Below are positions 45,061 to 56,873 of a DNA stretch of 64,000 nucleotides, one piece after another. The number at the start of each line of letters is the position of its first letter. The stretch's first letter is position 1. Source of the stretch: Impatiens glandulifera (lineage: Eukaryota; Streptophyta; Magnoliopsida; Ericales; Balsaminaceae); contig NC_061868.1 of NCBI RefSeq assembly GCF_907164915.1, positions 20,765,819-20,829,818 of the forward strand, given 5' to 3'. Below the pieces are notes generated by a model. That model was given only the letters and a program-made list of their open reading frames with translations. It searched no databases and had not been told where the DNA came from. The position numbers were made by a program, and so were the translations under genes.

Positions 45061-45590
45061 GATAAGACAATTATTTGAGATAATTTAATCAAATTATTTT
45101 CTAAACTAATAATAATTTACTAGAAAAAAAGATTAATAGGATAAAATCTATAACTATTATAATTGGTTCATATTTATTTCATACTAAGAAATAACGTATT
45201 AGATTAAAGAAAGTGATGATTTAATATTAATAAATATATTATTTATTTATAAAATAATATATATATAATTAAATGAGGTAATTATAGATTTAAGATTTTA
45301 AAAGAATATTATTTATTTATAATAAATAATATATAATTAAATAGTTTAATTATATGGTTAAGATACTAAAAAAATTATTATTTATTTATAAAATAATTTA
45401 TAATTAAAAAATTTTAATTAAGGAAGGTTTAACATATTTTGGATCTTCTATCCTTAAATATTCTTTAGCCTATTCATTTAATGAAAAGGTTAAAACCAGG
45501 TTAAAACCTTGTGACAACGTGAGACGAAAAAAAAGTGAGACTCGACACAATTACTTATTTAAAATATGTTTGAAGTACAAATATAATAAC
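45061..45590 (+). repeat. decayed copia 5' LTR, left part
   Basis: Colinear with 49740-50236, e.g. the ATTATTTATTTAT(A)AAATAA, TTTAATTA(T/A)GG(T)TTAA and AAAACCTTGTGA...ACAATTACTTA blocks. The two stretches are LTR copies of the decayed element whose pol is at 47780-49400. It is cut at 45590 by solo LTR 2. The outer end is not defined. Confidence 0.5.
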
Positions 45591-46820
45591 TGTTAGGATC
45601 TAGGTCGCGGCTGGAGGACCGGAGTTGGGCCGGTTAGCGCGTTGCACTCAAAGGGTGGTGATTAATCCGGTTAGAGATTAACACTGGGGTTTCAATACTA
45701 CACAAACTGTCACAAACCCTTGAACCAGGTTCAAGCGCGAAAGAGGTTTGTTTCAGGTTGAAGCAGCACACTCACGAGATAGGCAGAACCGGTTTTAGAT
45801 TAGGACAGGTTTGGAAATTGATGGGTCGGTTTTTGTAACTTGGTGATTCGGTTTAGATAGTGTAAAATCGGTCAAATGGTGTAGGTCGGTTAGTACAGCT
45901 CGGTTATAAAGTAAATCAGGCGGAAAGTAAATAACAAGACAAGTTTTTATGGATGTTCGGAGATAAAACTCCTACGTCACCCCTTCCTCTCGAAACCGCG
46001 AGAGGGATATTCACTAAGGAATACAAATACAATCCGATCGAGACTTATTTCCTGCTCGATAACACCCGTACAATTTACACCGAAATTGTAAATACACACT
46101 TCAACTTTAGCACTTGGGCTTTTTCTAGAGAGAGAACACAATCTTATCACTTGTAAATTAATTGTTCACTGTGTCCCGCATTTACTCCTCTTTAGTTCCT
46201 CCTTTTATAGGTGAAATGTTCCAACAGTCACATTTCATTTCCTTGAATTTGATTGGTTGAGCAGAGGTTCAGTGATTCAGACCTGGCGGTCAACTTTTCA
46301 GACCTGGCGGTCAACCTCACAGAGTTGGCAGTCTGTTCTTCTAGTATGTAGGACAAACCGGCTAGGTTTGTCTTTTACTCAATGTGGTAACTGTCGGTTA
46401 GACAGTTGTCTGTACTTGGAAGATTGCCTTTCTGATTTATCCTAAAATAGAAAGATCTTGTAGGACTGTCTTCTGCAGCCTGCAGACTTTCCTCAGACTT
46501 GTATGAATATAGAAATGTTCAGTCTGTTCCTTTGGTATCGTTCTCAACAGATACCCGAAGTATCTTCTTATGCTGGTCGGTCATTTGACTTTTCACCGGA
46601 TGGCTTCCGGTGTGATCGGTTTAACCGGACGGCTTCGGTTATTCCTTTACCTTCTAACTGAACGGTTGTCTGGTGTTTTTGGCCTTCTTTGAGCGGTCAT
46701 GTTTCAGGTCAGTTTGATAGTTTGAGCGGTTGAGCTTCTTAACCGGTTCATTTATCTGATCGGTTGGTTACTTTGACTGGTCCGGTTCTATTAACCGGTC
46801 TAATTTTATCTAACAATAAC
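45586..46820 (-). mobile_element. solo LTR 2 (Element 1 family)
   Basis: A 1225-bp reverse-orientation LTR at 45591-46815, TGTTAGGATC to TTTATCTAACA, with a perfect target duplication ATAAC (45586-45590 and 46816-46820). It keeps the TATA box (minus strand, near 46203-46209), a slightly worn palindrome (46211-46238) and the U5 block (about 45947-45980). No internal sequence. It sits inside the older copia LTR. Confidence 0.95.
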
Positions 46821-47119
46821 TTTTCTTCAAAATTATTGTAAGTTACTTGAGATTAAAATCTTTCCAACTAAGAAATAGTGATTGTTACCTTTTTTATTCA
46901 TTATAGAAGTCGTAGACAAGTTCTAACCGAGGTCATGTGAACTAATTAGAGGAGCAGCATGTGAGGTTCTTATCTTCTTGGGTACCCATTCACGCATCAA
47001 CATTTATTTTCTATGAATAATACACATTAACGATCTTATAAATTTAGCATAGAGATCATATGATTAAGTGTTAGATTTTGATCTAAAATTCTGCTTAAAA
47101 CATAATAAATTCCAACAAT
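46821..47119 (+). repeat. decayed copia 5' LTR, right part
   Basis: Matches 50237-50530: GTAAGTTAC(T/A)TGAGATTA, CATGTGAGG or CACGTGAGGTTCTTATCT, and GTGTTAGATTTTGAT. It ends near TTCCAACA, followed by ATTTGTACGAAGGC, which may be a ruined ATTGGTATCAGAGC primer site. Confidence 0.6.
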
Positions 47120-47779
47120 TTGTACGAAGGCTAATCTTGCATAAATCAACAAACTAATCGTTAATTTGAATTATATTGAATTTAAAATTGATGAAAATTT
47201 TATATGATAAAATTGTAAAATTAATATAAAGATTTTGATTAACTATAATATAATTTTAAGTTTTAAGTTTAGAAAAATTGTATGCTTGTTTGTATATTAT
47301 TTAATATTGAATGCATAAGATGATTATTTGTATGGTCTAGAAATACGATATGTGTATCGTTATTTTTTTTATACGATATGCGTATCATATATATTTTATT
47401 TATTTTAATAATTAAATTATTATAAATTAATTTTATAATGCAAAGAAGAGAAGTACCATATAATTCAATGATGGAGATCCATCAATGGTGCAAGTGCCGA
47501 GACCAAAAGAATGTTTTGGATATTATTTATATATTTTGAAATTGATATTATCTTTTTGAAAAGATAGTTCTTTTTAACAAGTTAAGTGGGAGAAATATTC
47601 ATTTTAAAACAGTCCAAGATGATGAAGAATAATAAACTCAACAAGAACGTATGGATGATGTCAATGATGAGATAATTATGTATGGACTAGGGCTTTAGAT
47701 CATCCAAGTGCTTTAGATTATTCAATAGACAAAATACAAAGATCTATAAATAATTGTGGATAATGTCTCAGATTAAGTT

Positions 47780-49405
47780 TTTGAACCCATTCGTAGATCG
47801 AAAAGGTCAAGGGTACAATCAAGACGTTTTGATGATTTCAAAATGAATGCAAGTCTTGATGTTCTTATTCTAGAATATAATAATGACTTTATATCTCTAA
47901 AAAATGAGTGAAAGGTCTAAACTCCAATAAATGGTCTAATGTCGTTAAGTCTGAAATGGATTTGATGTTTGAAAATCAAGTAAGAGACTTGATAGATTTG
48001 CAAGATGGGATAAAACCCATATGAAACAAATATTTTCAAACTCAAAACTACCAGAATAAAAATATATATAGACACAAGGAAATAATAGTTGTCATATACA
48101 AATTCATAGTATATACTGGCTATTGTGATATTAGATAACTACTTTCACTAGTTTTTATGATTAGATATATTATGATATTTTTAGCTATTGTGACTATATG
48201 ATAAGGCAAATAAATATCAAAACATATTTCCTAAATGTTTTTGGGAGGAGGATGTGTACATGATACAAATTGAATGTTTTAAAGATTAAAATGATGCTCG
48301 AACGATATACAAGCTTCATAAGTCCATTTATAGACTTGAGTAAACATCAAGGAGTTGAAACTTTTGATTTGATGAATAGATCAAAAGGTCTTTATACATG
48401 TAAATGAATGACTTATAAACAAGAGGATCCTTGTGTTCATAAGAAGTTTAATGGTAGTAAGTTAGTCTGCTTTGTCTTGTATGTGGATGACAAACTACTT
48501 ATTGGAATGACATTCTGATGTTAGATTTTGTAAATGGATGACAAAAGAAATATTCTTCAATAAAAGACTTGAAAAAAAAACTAGTACACACTTGAATTAA
48601 GATGTATAGTGATAATTCCAAAAGACTTCTTAGATTAAGTCAATGAACCTATATTTGTAAGATTCTTGATAGATTCAAGATGAAGATTATAAAAAAAATT
48701 ATTCAACATGACAAGATGCAGTGTTCTACAACACATGCTGAGCTTGAAAATATAAACAAGATTTTATATCTTATGTTGTAGGATTTATCTTGAATACCAT
48801 GGTATGTACACGTTTAGATGTTGCAAATATTTTTAACATTTATCACATATAACAATCAATGTTTGTAGACATATAAGAATATCATGAAGTACTTGAGAAA
48901 AACCAAGAATGATATCTTAATATATGGGGATATGGAAATTTTATCGTATAAGACTATATTGATGCAAACTTTTAGAATTAAAGTCTCAATCGAGTTATGT
49001 CTTCATCCTTAATAGAGGAACTATGAGCTGAAAGAGTCTCATGTAGTGTATCTTAGATTCTACAACAAACACTTAGTACATACTAGTGTAACAATAAATG
49101 AAACCGTTCGGATGAGAAAGTTCCTAGATGAACATTGTGATGTTCCTAATATTTTAGTATCTATTGACATCTATATATTTTGAAAACAATGATGTCATAG
49201 CCTATACATAAGAACCAACTTCGAACTCCAAATATAGACATATTATGAAGAATTGTCAGCTTATGACACATCATCACTATAAGTGAAATTAAGATGTAAT
49301 AGGTATATATTAATGACAGGATTACAGATCTATTGACAAAGTTTAAGCGTAGGCCCTGACGTGAGATTCACACTAAACCTAAGGGTCTCAAACGCATTGG
49401 AGAAT
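47780..49405 (+). pseudogene. highly decayed Ty1/copia pol (integrase end, RT, RNase H)
   Basis: Reading across frames recovers copia pol landmarks in order: a pre-RT stretch near 47790-47990 (RRSKRSRVQSRFDDFKMNAS; SEMDLMFENQV), RT pieces at 48250-48560 (EEDVYMIQIE, YKLHKSIYRLE, LCLVCGWQ where YVDD should be), a SKRLLRLSQ...ICKILDRFKM stretch at 48610-48690, and RNase H pieces near 49090-49240 (KFLDEHCDVPN, YFENNDVIAYT, SNSKYRHIMKNCQL). Almost every line has stops. It is the oldest recognisable pol in the window and cannot encode protein. The region 47120-47780 has only faint traces. Confidence 0.7.
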
Positions 49406-50540
49406 GTCCTAGAGTTTCTTATTTATTTATGAGTGTTAGACACTAATTTTATATTTGACTTGATGGTTTTATGATATGATATTTCATCCTTATTTATTAT
49501 TGAATGGATTTTAATTAATATATCTAAATAATTCCTTATTAACAAATGGGATAACTTTAAATGATCTGGGGAATGAAACCCCATTAAATGAATTGATTTT
49601 TTATTATAAAATGTTTATAGTCACCGTATCATCAAATAAGATATTAAGAGATTGCTGTATTTGCACATTTGTTTAATGACAAGTGAGAGATGGAAGAAAT
49701 TATCACCTTAAATTTAAAATTTAATGTGTAATGACTAATTTTGGATAAAACAATTATTAAAAATATTTTAATTTAATTATTTTAAGAGTTGTAATGCTTT
49801 TCTAGAAGCCAAATACAATAAGGTAAGAACCTCTAACTAATAGAATTGAGTATTATATCAAAGCAAATAATGGTTGATTATTAATAAATATATTAGATAT
49901 TATTAATTATAAATATATTATTTATTTATGAAATAAATTAATATATATAATTTAATAGGTTAAATTATACAACTAAGAGTTTAAAATAATATTATTTATT
50001 TATGAAATAAATAATATATAATTAAATAGTTTAATTATGGTGTTAAAATTTTAAATAATATATTAATTATTTATAAAATAATATAATATAATCAAAAGGT
50101 AATTGAGGAAGAATTGTAATATTTTTAATATTCTCTTTTTAAATATTCTACGACCTACCTATTAATAAGTCAAAACCTTGTGAGGGACTCAACATAATTA
50201 CTTACTTGAAGTAGTTGTAAAATATACATGTATAATCACTTTTCATAAAAAAGATTGTAAGTTACATGAGATTACCATCTTTTCAATTAAACAATAGTGA
50301 GTGTTACCCTTGTTCATTCGTTTAAGGAGTCGAAGATAAGAAGGTCTAATCGAGCTTGTGTGAACCAATGAACAACACGTGAGGTTCTTATCTCCTTCGG
50401 TACCAATAGGACTGAACCAGTTCACACATTAACATGAATTTTCTAATAACATTAGGAATGTTAACGATCTTATCAATTCAAGATATAGATCACGAGATTA
50501 GGTGTTAGATTTTGATATGAAATTCCACTTAAAACCTAAT
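49406..50540 (+). repeat. decayed copia 3' LTR
   Basis: Starts about TGTCCTAGAG after the purine-rich GGAGAA. The part 49740-50530 is colinear with the split 5' LTR (45061-45590 plus 46821-47119). The two have diverged by substitutions and indels, which fits an old insertion. Confidence 0.55.
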
Positions 50541-51108
50541 AATCACAATATATGACTTGAATCCAACTTTATGATGCATACATTAGTTACTTAAACACAA
50601 CATGTATGCCTTCTTACAAAATGTAAATAACTTGTTTCAAAGTAGTAAATGGTATGATTAAGGGTAGGTCGGTACGATATACTTTCATTTATTATACATA
50701 CCTTATATTTTATCGAAAATTTCGGTATAGAAAAAAAATCATACAATTATCTTAACTGAATTTTGGTATACCTTAAGTTCGGTACGATATCGATACTATA
50801 CATTTCATACCTAAAAAAATATAATAACTTAAAAAAAACAATTTAATATAGTAACTAAATAAATGTTATACAAAATTAAAAATTAAAATTATTTATTATA
50901 AAATAAAATATTCATTTTTAAATCTAACATTTTTAAAAACTAGCCAAAGTTAAAAATTAAATTTAATTATAAAAATTGAAATTATGAAGAATAAATATAA
51001 GTGTATAGTATTTAAGTTAGGCTAAAGTGGATAGAGATTCCAAACGGTATTCAAACACATTTGTATCTATAATTTGTTTTATAAATTAATAATACAATTC
51101 ATGTTAGC

Positions 51109-51148
<40 letters not shown>

Positions 51149-51902
51149 TATTATTATAATTATAATAATAATAATTATAATAATAATAATAACAATAATA
51201 ATAAATATTAGTTCATTTAGACTTAATTAATAAAAATCTCACTTTTTTTTAATTTGTTCATTTTCATTTAACAATTCAAGTTTATCGTATTTAAGATCTT
51301 TTCCTAAGTTGAATTCATCTCTTTTAGCCCATTTGTACAAACCAATGCCTTCACCATTTTAAGACTCAATTTACTCCTAAAAATATCAAATATCATTTAT
51401 CTAAGTTAAAAGAAAACTCACTAGTGACCGTTGAGAATGAAATTGCAAAAGTACCTTGACAATAATTGAAAGGATTGAGTACTTAGTTTCACTCTTTTCT
51501 ACCGCTCCAAAAGAATGAAATTTTATTGAATCTTTGTTCAATCTTATCATTAAGGTATATATAACATATATTGAATAATAATACAATATAATTATATTTT
51601 AATTTAATTTTTAAAAATGGTGTTTCTTTAATTAAATTAATATTAAATTTATTTCTTCATAGCTATTATATATATATATATATTAATTAATAAATATTAT
51701 TTCGGTATATCGATATACCAAAAATTTTAAAATCTCAACCTTTACCGTATAAACAATTTTGGTATTGGTATCATACCTTACCTTTTTTCGGTGTATCTTA
51801 AAAATTGATATTTTTGATATGATCTTGTGGTACAATATGTTTGATATACTTTTAATATCGTAATTCCCTTCCTAGGTATGATCCTTACAAAAGATAATTG
51901 AT
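50541..51902. other. AT-rich DNA with TTCGGTATA repeats and a TAA microsatellite
   Basis: No gene. The motif TTCGGTATA or its complement TATACC(G/A)AA appears near both 50660-50800 and 51690-51800, as in some hAT-derived miniature elements, but matching ends and a target duplication could not be fixed. A TAA/TTA microsatellite with interruptions lies at 51109-51215. Confidence 0.4.
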
Positions 51903-52561
51903 AAAATTAGTTCACATCTAAAAAAATCATTAGTCTTATGATCATGAGACTAGTCATCATTGATTCTAGACATTTATTTATATTATTTGATTTTAACAAA
52001 TAAATAATAATTTTATAAGTATGTAGTATAGTCAATTACCAAAATAAAATTATAAATGATTTATTAAGAGAACAAATATTGAAGTGTCCGACAATAATGA
52101 ATAATTGTTTTATGACATCAATAATAAATGGCTTACTACTATTTAAATATCACAAACCTTTTTTTTTGATGTATTAATAATTGTTATTAAATAGTAAATA
52201 TATAAAAAAGAGTTCACATAAAATGTATAAACTAAAGACAATGTCATTTTAATTTTTAAAACAATAAATTTAAATATATAATGTGAAAAAGAAACTCCTT
52301 TAAGTATCATTTAATCATCTCACTTTATATACTCAGTTAAATTTTTGGTGCACACTAATTCAAGTCTTCATTGTCATGAGTTAGAGATTTAAACCATTAT
52401 AATTAAAAAAAAAGTATATCAACACTAGTTTTGAATGGAGCTTTAATGAGTGGTTATACATGTGAAATGACTGTAGGTCTAAAACTATGCTCAAAGTTTC
52501 TTTAATTTTTTATAGTTACTATTTGGGCTGCATCGAAATAAGCCCATAATAATATTGTATC
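51903..52561 (+). repeat. flanking direct repeat X
   Basis: About 650 bp, from AAAATTAGTTCACATC to TGGGCTGCATC(G/A)AAATAAGCCCATA. Repeated with few differences at 56222-56873. Copy C of the segmental unit lies between the two. No gene content seen. Confidence 0.85.
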
Positions 52562-52567
52562 CTATAA

Positions 52568-53081
52568 TAATGTTACCTCCACAATATGACCAGACCAACT
52601 ACAACCTACCTTCGATGCATTCGAACACTATTCAGATGCATGATCACCCGAACTCTATTAAGATACATGACTCATCATTACAAAATACATGTAAGTTAAT
52701 ACTCATATATGTAATAAACAGAAATATGATTTGCTTATTTTGTTTCTTATATTAGTTGTAGGTATGCATTACAATCAAAGTAACAATGTTTCCACTGTCA
52801 ACAATTTTGGTCATACAATAGAAACATATGGTGCACCTAACACCCTACCAATGAACGACCAAATTCCATTCATGTCAAATGTTATTCCTTTTATACAAGA
52901 GGAAAATGTACAATTCAACGGGACAGTAAACAACAACGATGAAATACTACGAAACATTGAGCAACACCTATTCAGTGACGAGTCACCAGTGGTAGACTTC
53001 AGTGACAATTCGCTTCTTCACAATCAAGCGTCTCACAACCAAGACGGTGATCATGTTCCTCATGAACGTTTTAACCATTAA
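52568..53081 (+). pseudogene. ASG1/At2g24100-like gene, 3' fragment (copy C)
   Basis: Contains the end of the fifth exon (PPQYDQTNYNLPSMHSNTIQ, to about 52690) and the whole last exon from the acceptor TTGTAG/GT at about 52762 to the stop at 53079-53081. The last exon is fully open: MHYNQSNNVSTVNNFGHTIE, then MNDQIPFMSNVIP, LRNIEQHLFSDESPVVDFSD and HVPHERFNH. The upstream exons are absent because copy C starts in the fifth exon. The last exon is undamaged here but stranded. Confidence 0.75.
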
Positions 53082-54524
53082 TGCCCTCAGATAATGACGT
53101 GATTAAGGATACAACATTTGCAGTACAATAACATCTAATATTAAATATTTCATTATAATATAACTTTATTTTCGTTTATAAAGATACCCGACTTTGATAT
53201 GATTATATATATATATGAATTTTATAAATTGTAAGTCAATAATTATATATACTATATATAATATAATATTCATATTTTCAATGTTACTTATGAGATGGAT
53301 CGATGAAATTTAGTTTACTCAAATATTTTGTGTGTTTGTATATATTAATATTTTTCATTTAAAAATGATATATTATTTATGAATTATAAAATTATAGAAA
53401 TGTCTTAAATAGTATTGAAGCATAACAAATTAATTGTGATTATATTTTGGACTCAATGAAATAAATTAGACAGCATTATGTTTTTTTTTTCATTTGACAT
53501 TTTTCTTTTATTTAAGTAGTATATTTTTTTTGTTCTTCAATGACCTTTATATTCAATGAATTTTAACAAAAAAAAAGTTCGAATTAAAGGGTAAAAAATA
53601 TTCTTTATAACTAAAAGAAATGTCAGAGTTGTACATTATTCACATTCATTTGGTTTGAAATAGATAATCAACTGTTGCATTATTTGTTCTCTCCAATGAT
53701 GTGTTTGCTCCATTATACATAAAGTATTGATTGTTTTGGATGTATTCTCAATATAATTAGTTGTTCCAAAATTTGTTATGTAACTAAATTGTTCTTCCAA
53801 TAAATTATAAAATTAACTTGTTCATTTAAAAAGTTTTTGAAATTTATTTTTAATCTAGAGACCATTTTACATGTATCTTTTAATACTATTTTTGATTATA
53901 CACTACAAAAAAAAAATACTCATTTGCAACAGGTGCACCATAACTATCTTTGCATTAAAAACGGTCTTTAGTATTTGTCTTAGACTATACACAATCGAAA
54001 AGTATGAGAAGCAAACAACCCATCGATGATTGAAAGTATTATTCATACTATAAAAATCCGAGACGAAAAAAACGATTCGTCTAAATTGATGCCGGGTCGA
54101 AAAAAACACAACATTAACTCAAAACTATGTGATGAAAAGGTAAACAAGGCACCCTCCGATACTAAAAAGGCCATTGGAGGGAAAAAGATTTGAAAGACAA
54201 ATTAAGTTTATTTTTAACTCTTAGATATTGAGATATAGAAATGGAAAAAAAGGAAACCACTTAAAATACCTCCTAAATAACTTAATGAGTTAAGAGCTAA
54301 ATTTTTTATATAAGGAATTTTGATCTTTTCAAATAAACTTACAACCTCAAACAAGCTTGAAACCTTTCAAACTTAAAAATAATACCACCTTCAAATTTTA
54401 GTCTCCTTTATTATTAAACATATATTAATTATAGTATTTCAAACAAAATGACAATTAATATTTACTAACTTATGTTTAAATATATTTTATATTTTATATC
54501 TTATAGTACTCTTACCAAACTCCC
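53082..54524. other. AT-rich spacer, copy C, with CACTA-like end
   Basis: Matches 4939-6590. CACTACAAAAAAAAAAT at 53901 is the CACTA-like terminus. In this copy it is followed by CCCTCCGATACT...ATTGGAGGG (54150-54182), a small hairpin reminiscent of CACTA subterminal repeats. From 54043 to 54519 the sequence is absent from copies A and B. It ends with CTCCC (54520-54524), the left flank of the copia insertion. Confidence 0.45.
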
Positions 54525-54729
54525 TATTAAAGACTCTACAATTAAAGAGCAATCCACTTAGTCTCTTGGTTTTTATATTTCATCTATTAAGTGTACTTAA
54601 AATCTGTACATATTCTAACCTTTTAGTTTCCCTTATTTTTGTCTAAATTCATACTCTTGTAACTGTAATAACACACAGAAATACATTACTAATCTACATC
54701 AAGTTATTGATTACTCATCTTTTCTAACT
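54525..54729 (+). repeat. 5' LTR of the small copia element (copy C)
   Basis: 205 bp, matching 16407-16611. It is followed by TAGTATTAGAGCC, a worn version of TGGTATCAGAGCC, the initiator-Met primer-binding site. Confidence 0.75.
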
Positions 54730-54771
54730 TAGTATTAGAGCCATTATTCGGTTAAACAAACCTCTACATCC

Positions 54772-56190
54772 ATGGCCTCTTTTTCATCTTTTTTTACTTC
54801 AACCACTCATCTCTTTCACAATCTCACATCCATTAAACACGATCATAAAAACTAATCTTATTTGGAAATCTCAAATCTTACCTACCTAAAAGGTTATGGC
54901 CTCTATCTATATGTTACTAGAACTAATTCTGCCCCTGAGACCTTTCGACAAGCCGATACTACTAACGGATCTAGTTTCTTCACTCCAAATCTTGCTTTTA
55001 TAATCCAAGAGGTACAAGATCAGAGGATACTTTCCTGGCTTCTCTCCACTTTTTTAGAATCCATCCTAGCCCAAGTGGTTGGTAAATCATGCACTACATC
55101 TAAAGCCCTTTGGTCAACTTTAGAATGCACATTTGCCTCTCAAGTTCGTCTAATGCAGCTTCGTCTTTAACTTTAGGTAGTAAAGAATGGCTCACTTCCG
55201 ATGGCCGAATATTTATAGAAAATAAAATCAATCATCGATAGTCTCGCTGGTGTTGGGCAAAACATATCTCCATAAGATTTCTTACTTTATGCTTTGGGAG
55301 GACTCGGTTCTGAATACAAATCTCACTATAGAGGTAACCACTCACACCGACCTCATCGCCATCGAAGACCTCCAAGGAATTCTTTTTACACATGAGATAC
55401 ACCTTTAATCACTTCACTCTAACTCTCAAACTGCTAATCTTTCTTTTGGATCGAGAAGGCTTTCGAAACCATCTCACTTCCAACGATTGCGACTTTCGGT
55501 CTCCTTTCCGAGTGATTATAGTGTATAAAATGAAACTGTCAATAGATTAAGCTCCCATAATTCTAATGGATATCAAATACATGGGCCTTCAAGTTCATCG
55601 AAAATTTCACACTCTAATCGGGCGGGCTTCTACTATAGGGTTAGGGTGTCCTTTTACTAATGGACCTTTTACTTTGGGTCGTGGGCCTCGTGGGCCCAAT
55701 AGAAATAAAATATAATGTCAATTGTGTGATCGTTTTTATTATGCGGTTAATGTTTGTCAATCGGGTCTGTTTTGTAAGATTTGCAACTTTACAGGTCATT
55801 CGTTTGAAACTTGTCGACGTCGTTTATGATGGCTACATCTTCTTCTGTTTATGACTCGGCCTAGTATCCCAACTATGGTGCTACTGACTATCTCACGCCA
55901 AATCTTGATAATTTTAGTATCTCAACTCCATATAATGATACATAAACTATTAAATTGGGAGACGATAAACCTCTTCCTATTTTTAATATTGGCCAATCAA
56001 TCATTCTATGTTCTAATAAAAACCTTCATCTATGTAATATATTACATTTCCCATTAATAATAAAAATCTTTTAAGTGTTTTCAAATTTTTTGTCTATAAT
56101 AATATCTTTTTTGAATTTCTTCCAAATTATTGTATTGTCAAGTATCATGTCACTAAGAGGGAACTCCTTCGCGACACACATAAAATGGGC
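54772..56190 (+). pseudogene. small Ty1/copia element, 5' part (gag to pre-integrase), copy C
   Basis: Gag begins MASFSSFFTSTTHLFHNL (54772). After a stop at about 54855 it continues in frame to 55170 with SNLTYLKGYGLYLYV, TPNLAFIIQEVQDQRILSWL and SKALWSTLECTFASQVR, typical of copia Gag. It shifts frame at about 55170 and goes on to LYALGGLGSEYESL-type sequence (55290), YPNYGATDYLTPNLDNFSIS (55870) and HLCNILHFPLIIK (56030). The element is cut at 56190. The gag start seen here is the part that copies A and B have lost. Confidence 0.78.
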
Positions 56191-56221
56191 TATATCGCCT
56201 AAACTCAATCATTAACATGAA

Positions 56222-56873
56222 AAAAAATTAGTTCACATCTAAAAAAATCATTAGTCTCATGAGACTAGTCATCATTAATTCTAGACATTTATTTTATATT
56301 ATTTGATTTTAACAAATAAATAATAATTTTATAAGTAGGTAATATAGTCAATTACCAAAATAAGATTATGAATTATTTATTAAGAGAACAAATATTGAAG
56401 TGTCCAGCAATAATGAATAATTGTTTTATGACATCAGTCATAAATGACTTACTACTATTTAAATATCACAAACTTTTTTTTATGTATTAATAAGTGTTAT
56501 TAAATAGTAAATATATAAAAAAGAGTTCACATAAAATGTATAAACTAAAGAAAATGTCATATTAATTTTTAAAACAATAAATTTAAATATATTATGTGAA
56601 AAAGAAACTCATTTAAGTATCATTTAATCATCTCACTTTATATACTCAGTTAAATGTTGGGTGCACACTAATTCAAGTCTTCATTGTCATGAGTTAGAGA
56701 TTTAAACCAGTATAATTAAAAAAAGTATATCAACACTAGTTTTAGATGGGGCTTTAATGAGTGGTTATACATGTGAAATGACTGTAGGTCTAAAACTAGG
56801 CTCAAAGTTTCATTAATTTTTTATAGTTACTATTTGGGCTGCATCAAAATAAGCCCATAAAATTATTATATCC
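56222..56873 (+). repeat. flanking direct repeat X'
   Basis: Second copy of the 51903-52561 repeat, same orientation, differing by scattered substitutions and small indels. Confidence 0.85.

Larger units (their letters stand above)
52568..56190 (+). repeat. segmental unit, copy C (partial)
   Basis: Begins inside the fifth ASG1-like exon (ATGTTACCTCCACAATATG) and ends inside the copia pre-integrase region (ACACATAAAATGGGC), with the copy A order in between. Unlike A and B, it keeps the copia 5' LTR and the start of gag. Confidence 0.85.

Noticed and set aside
50657..51880. A complete hAT-type miniature element with TTCGGTATA repeats
   Set aside because: The candidate ends (GGGTAGGTCGG and CCCTTCCTAGG) are not convincing inverted repeats and no target duplication could be found.
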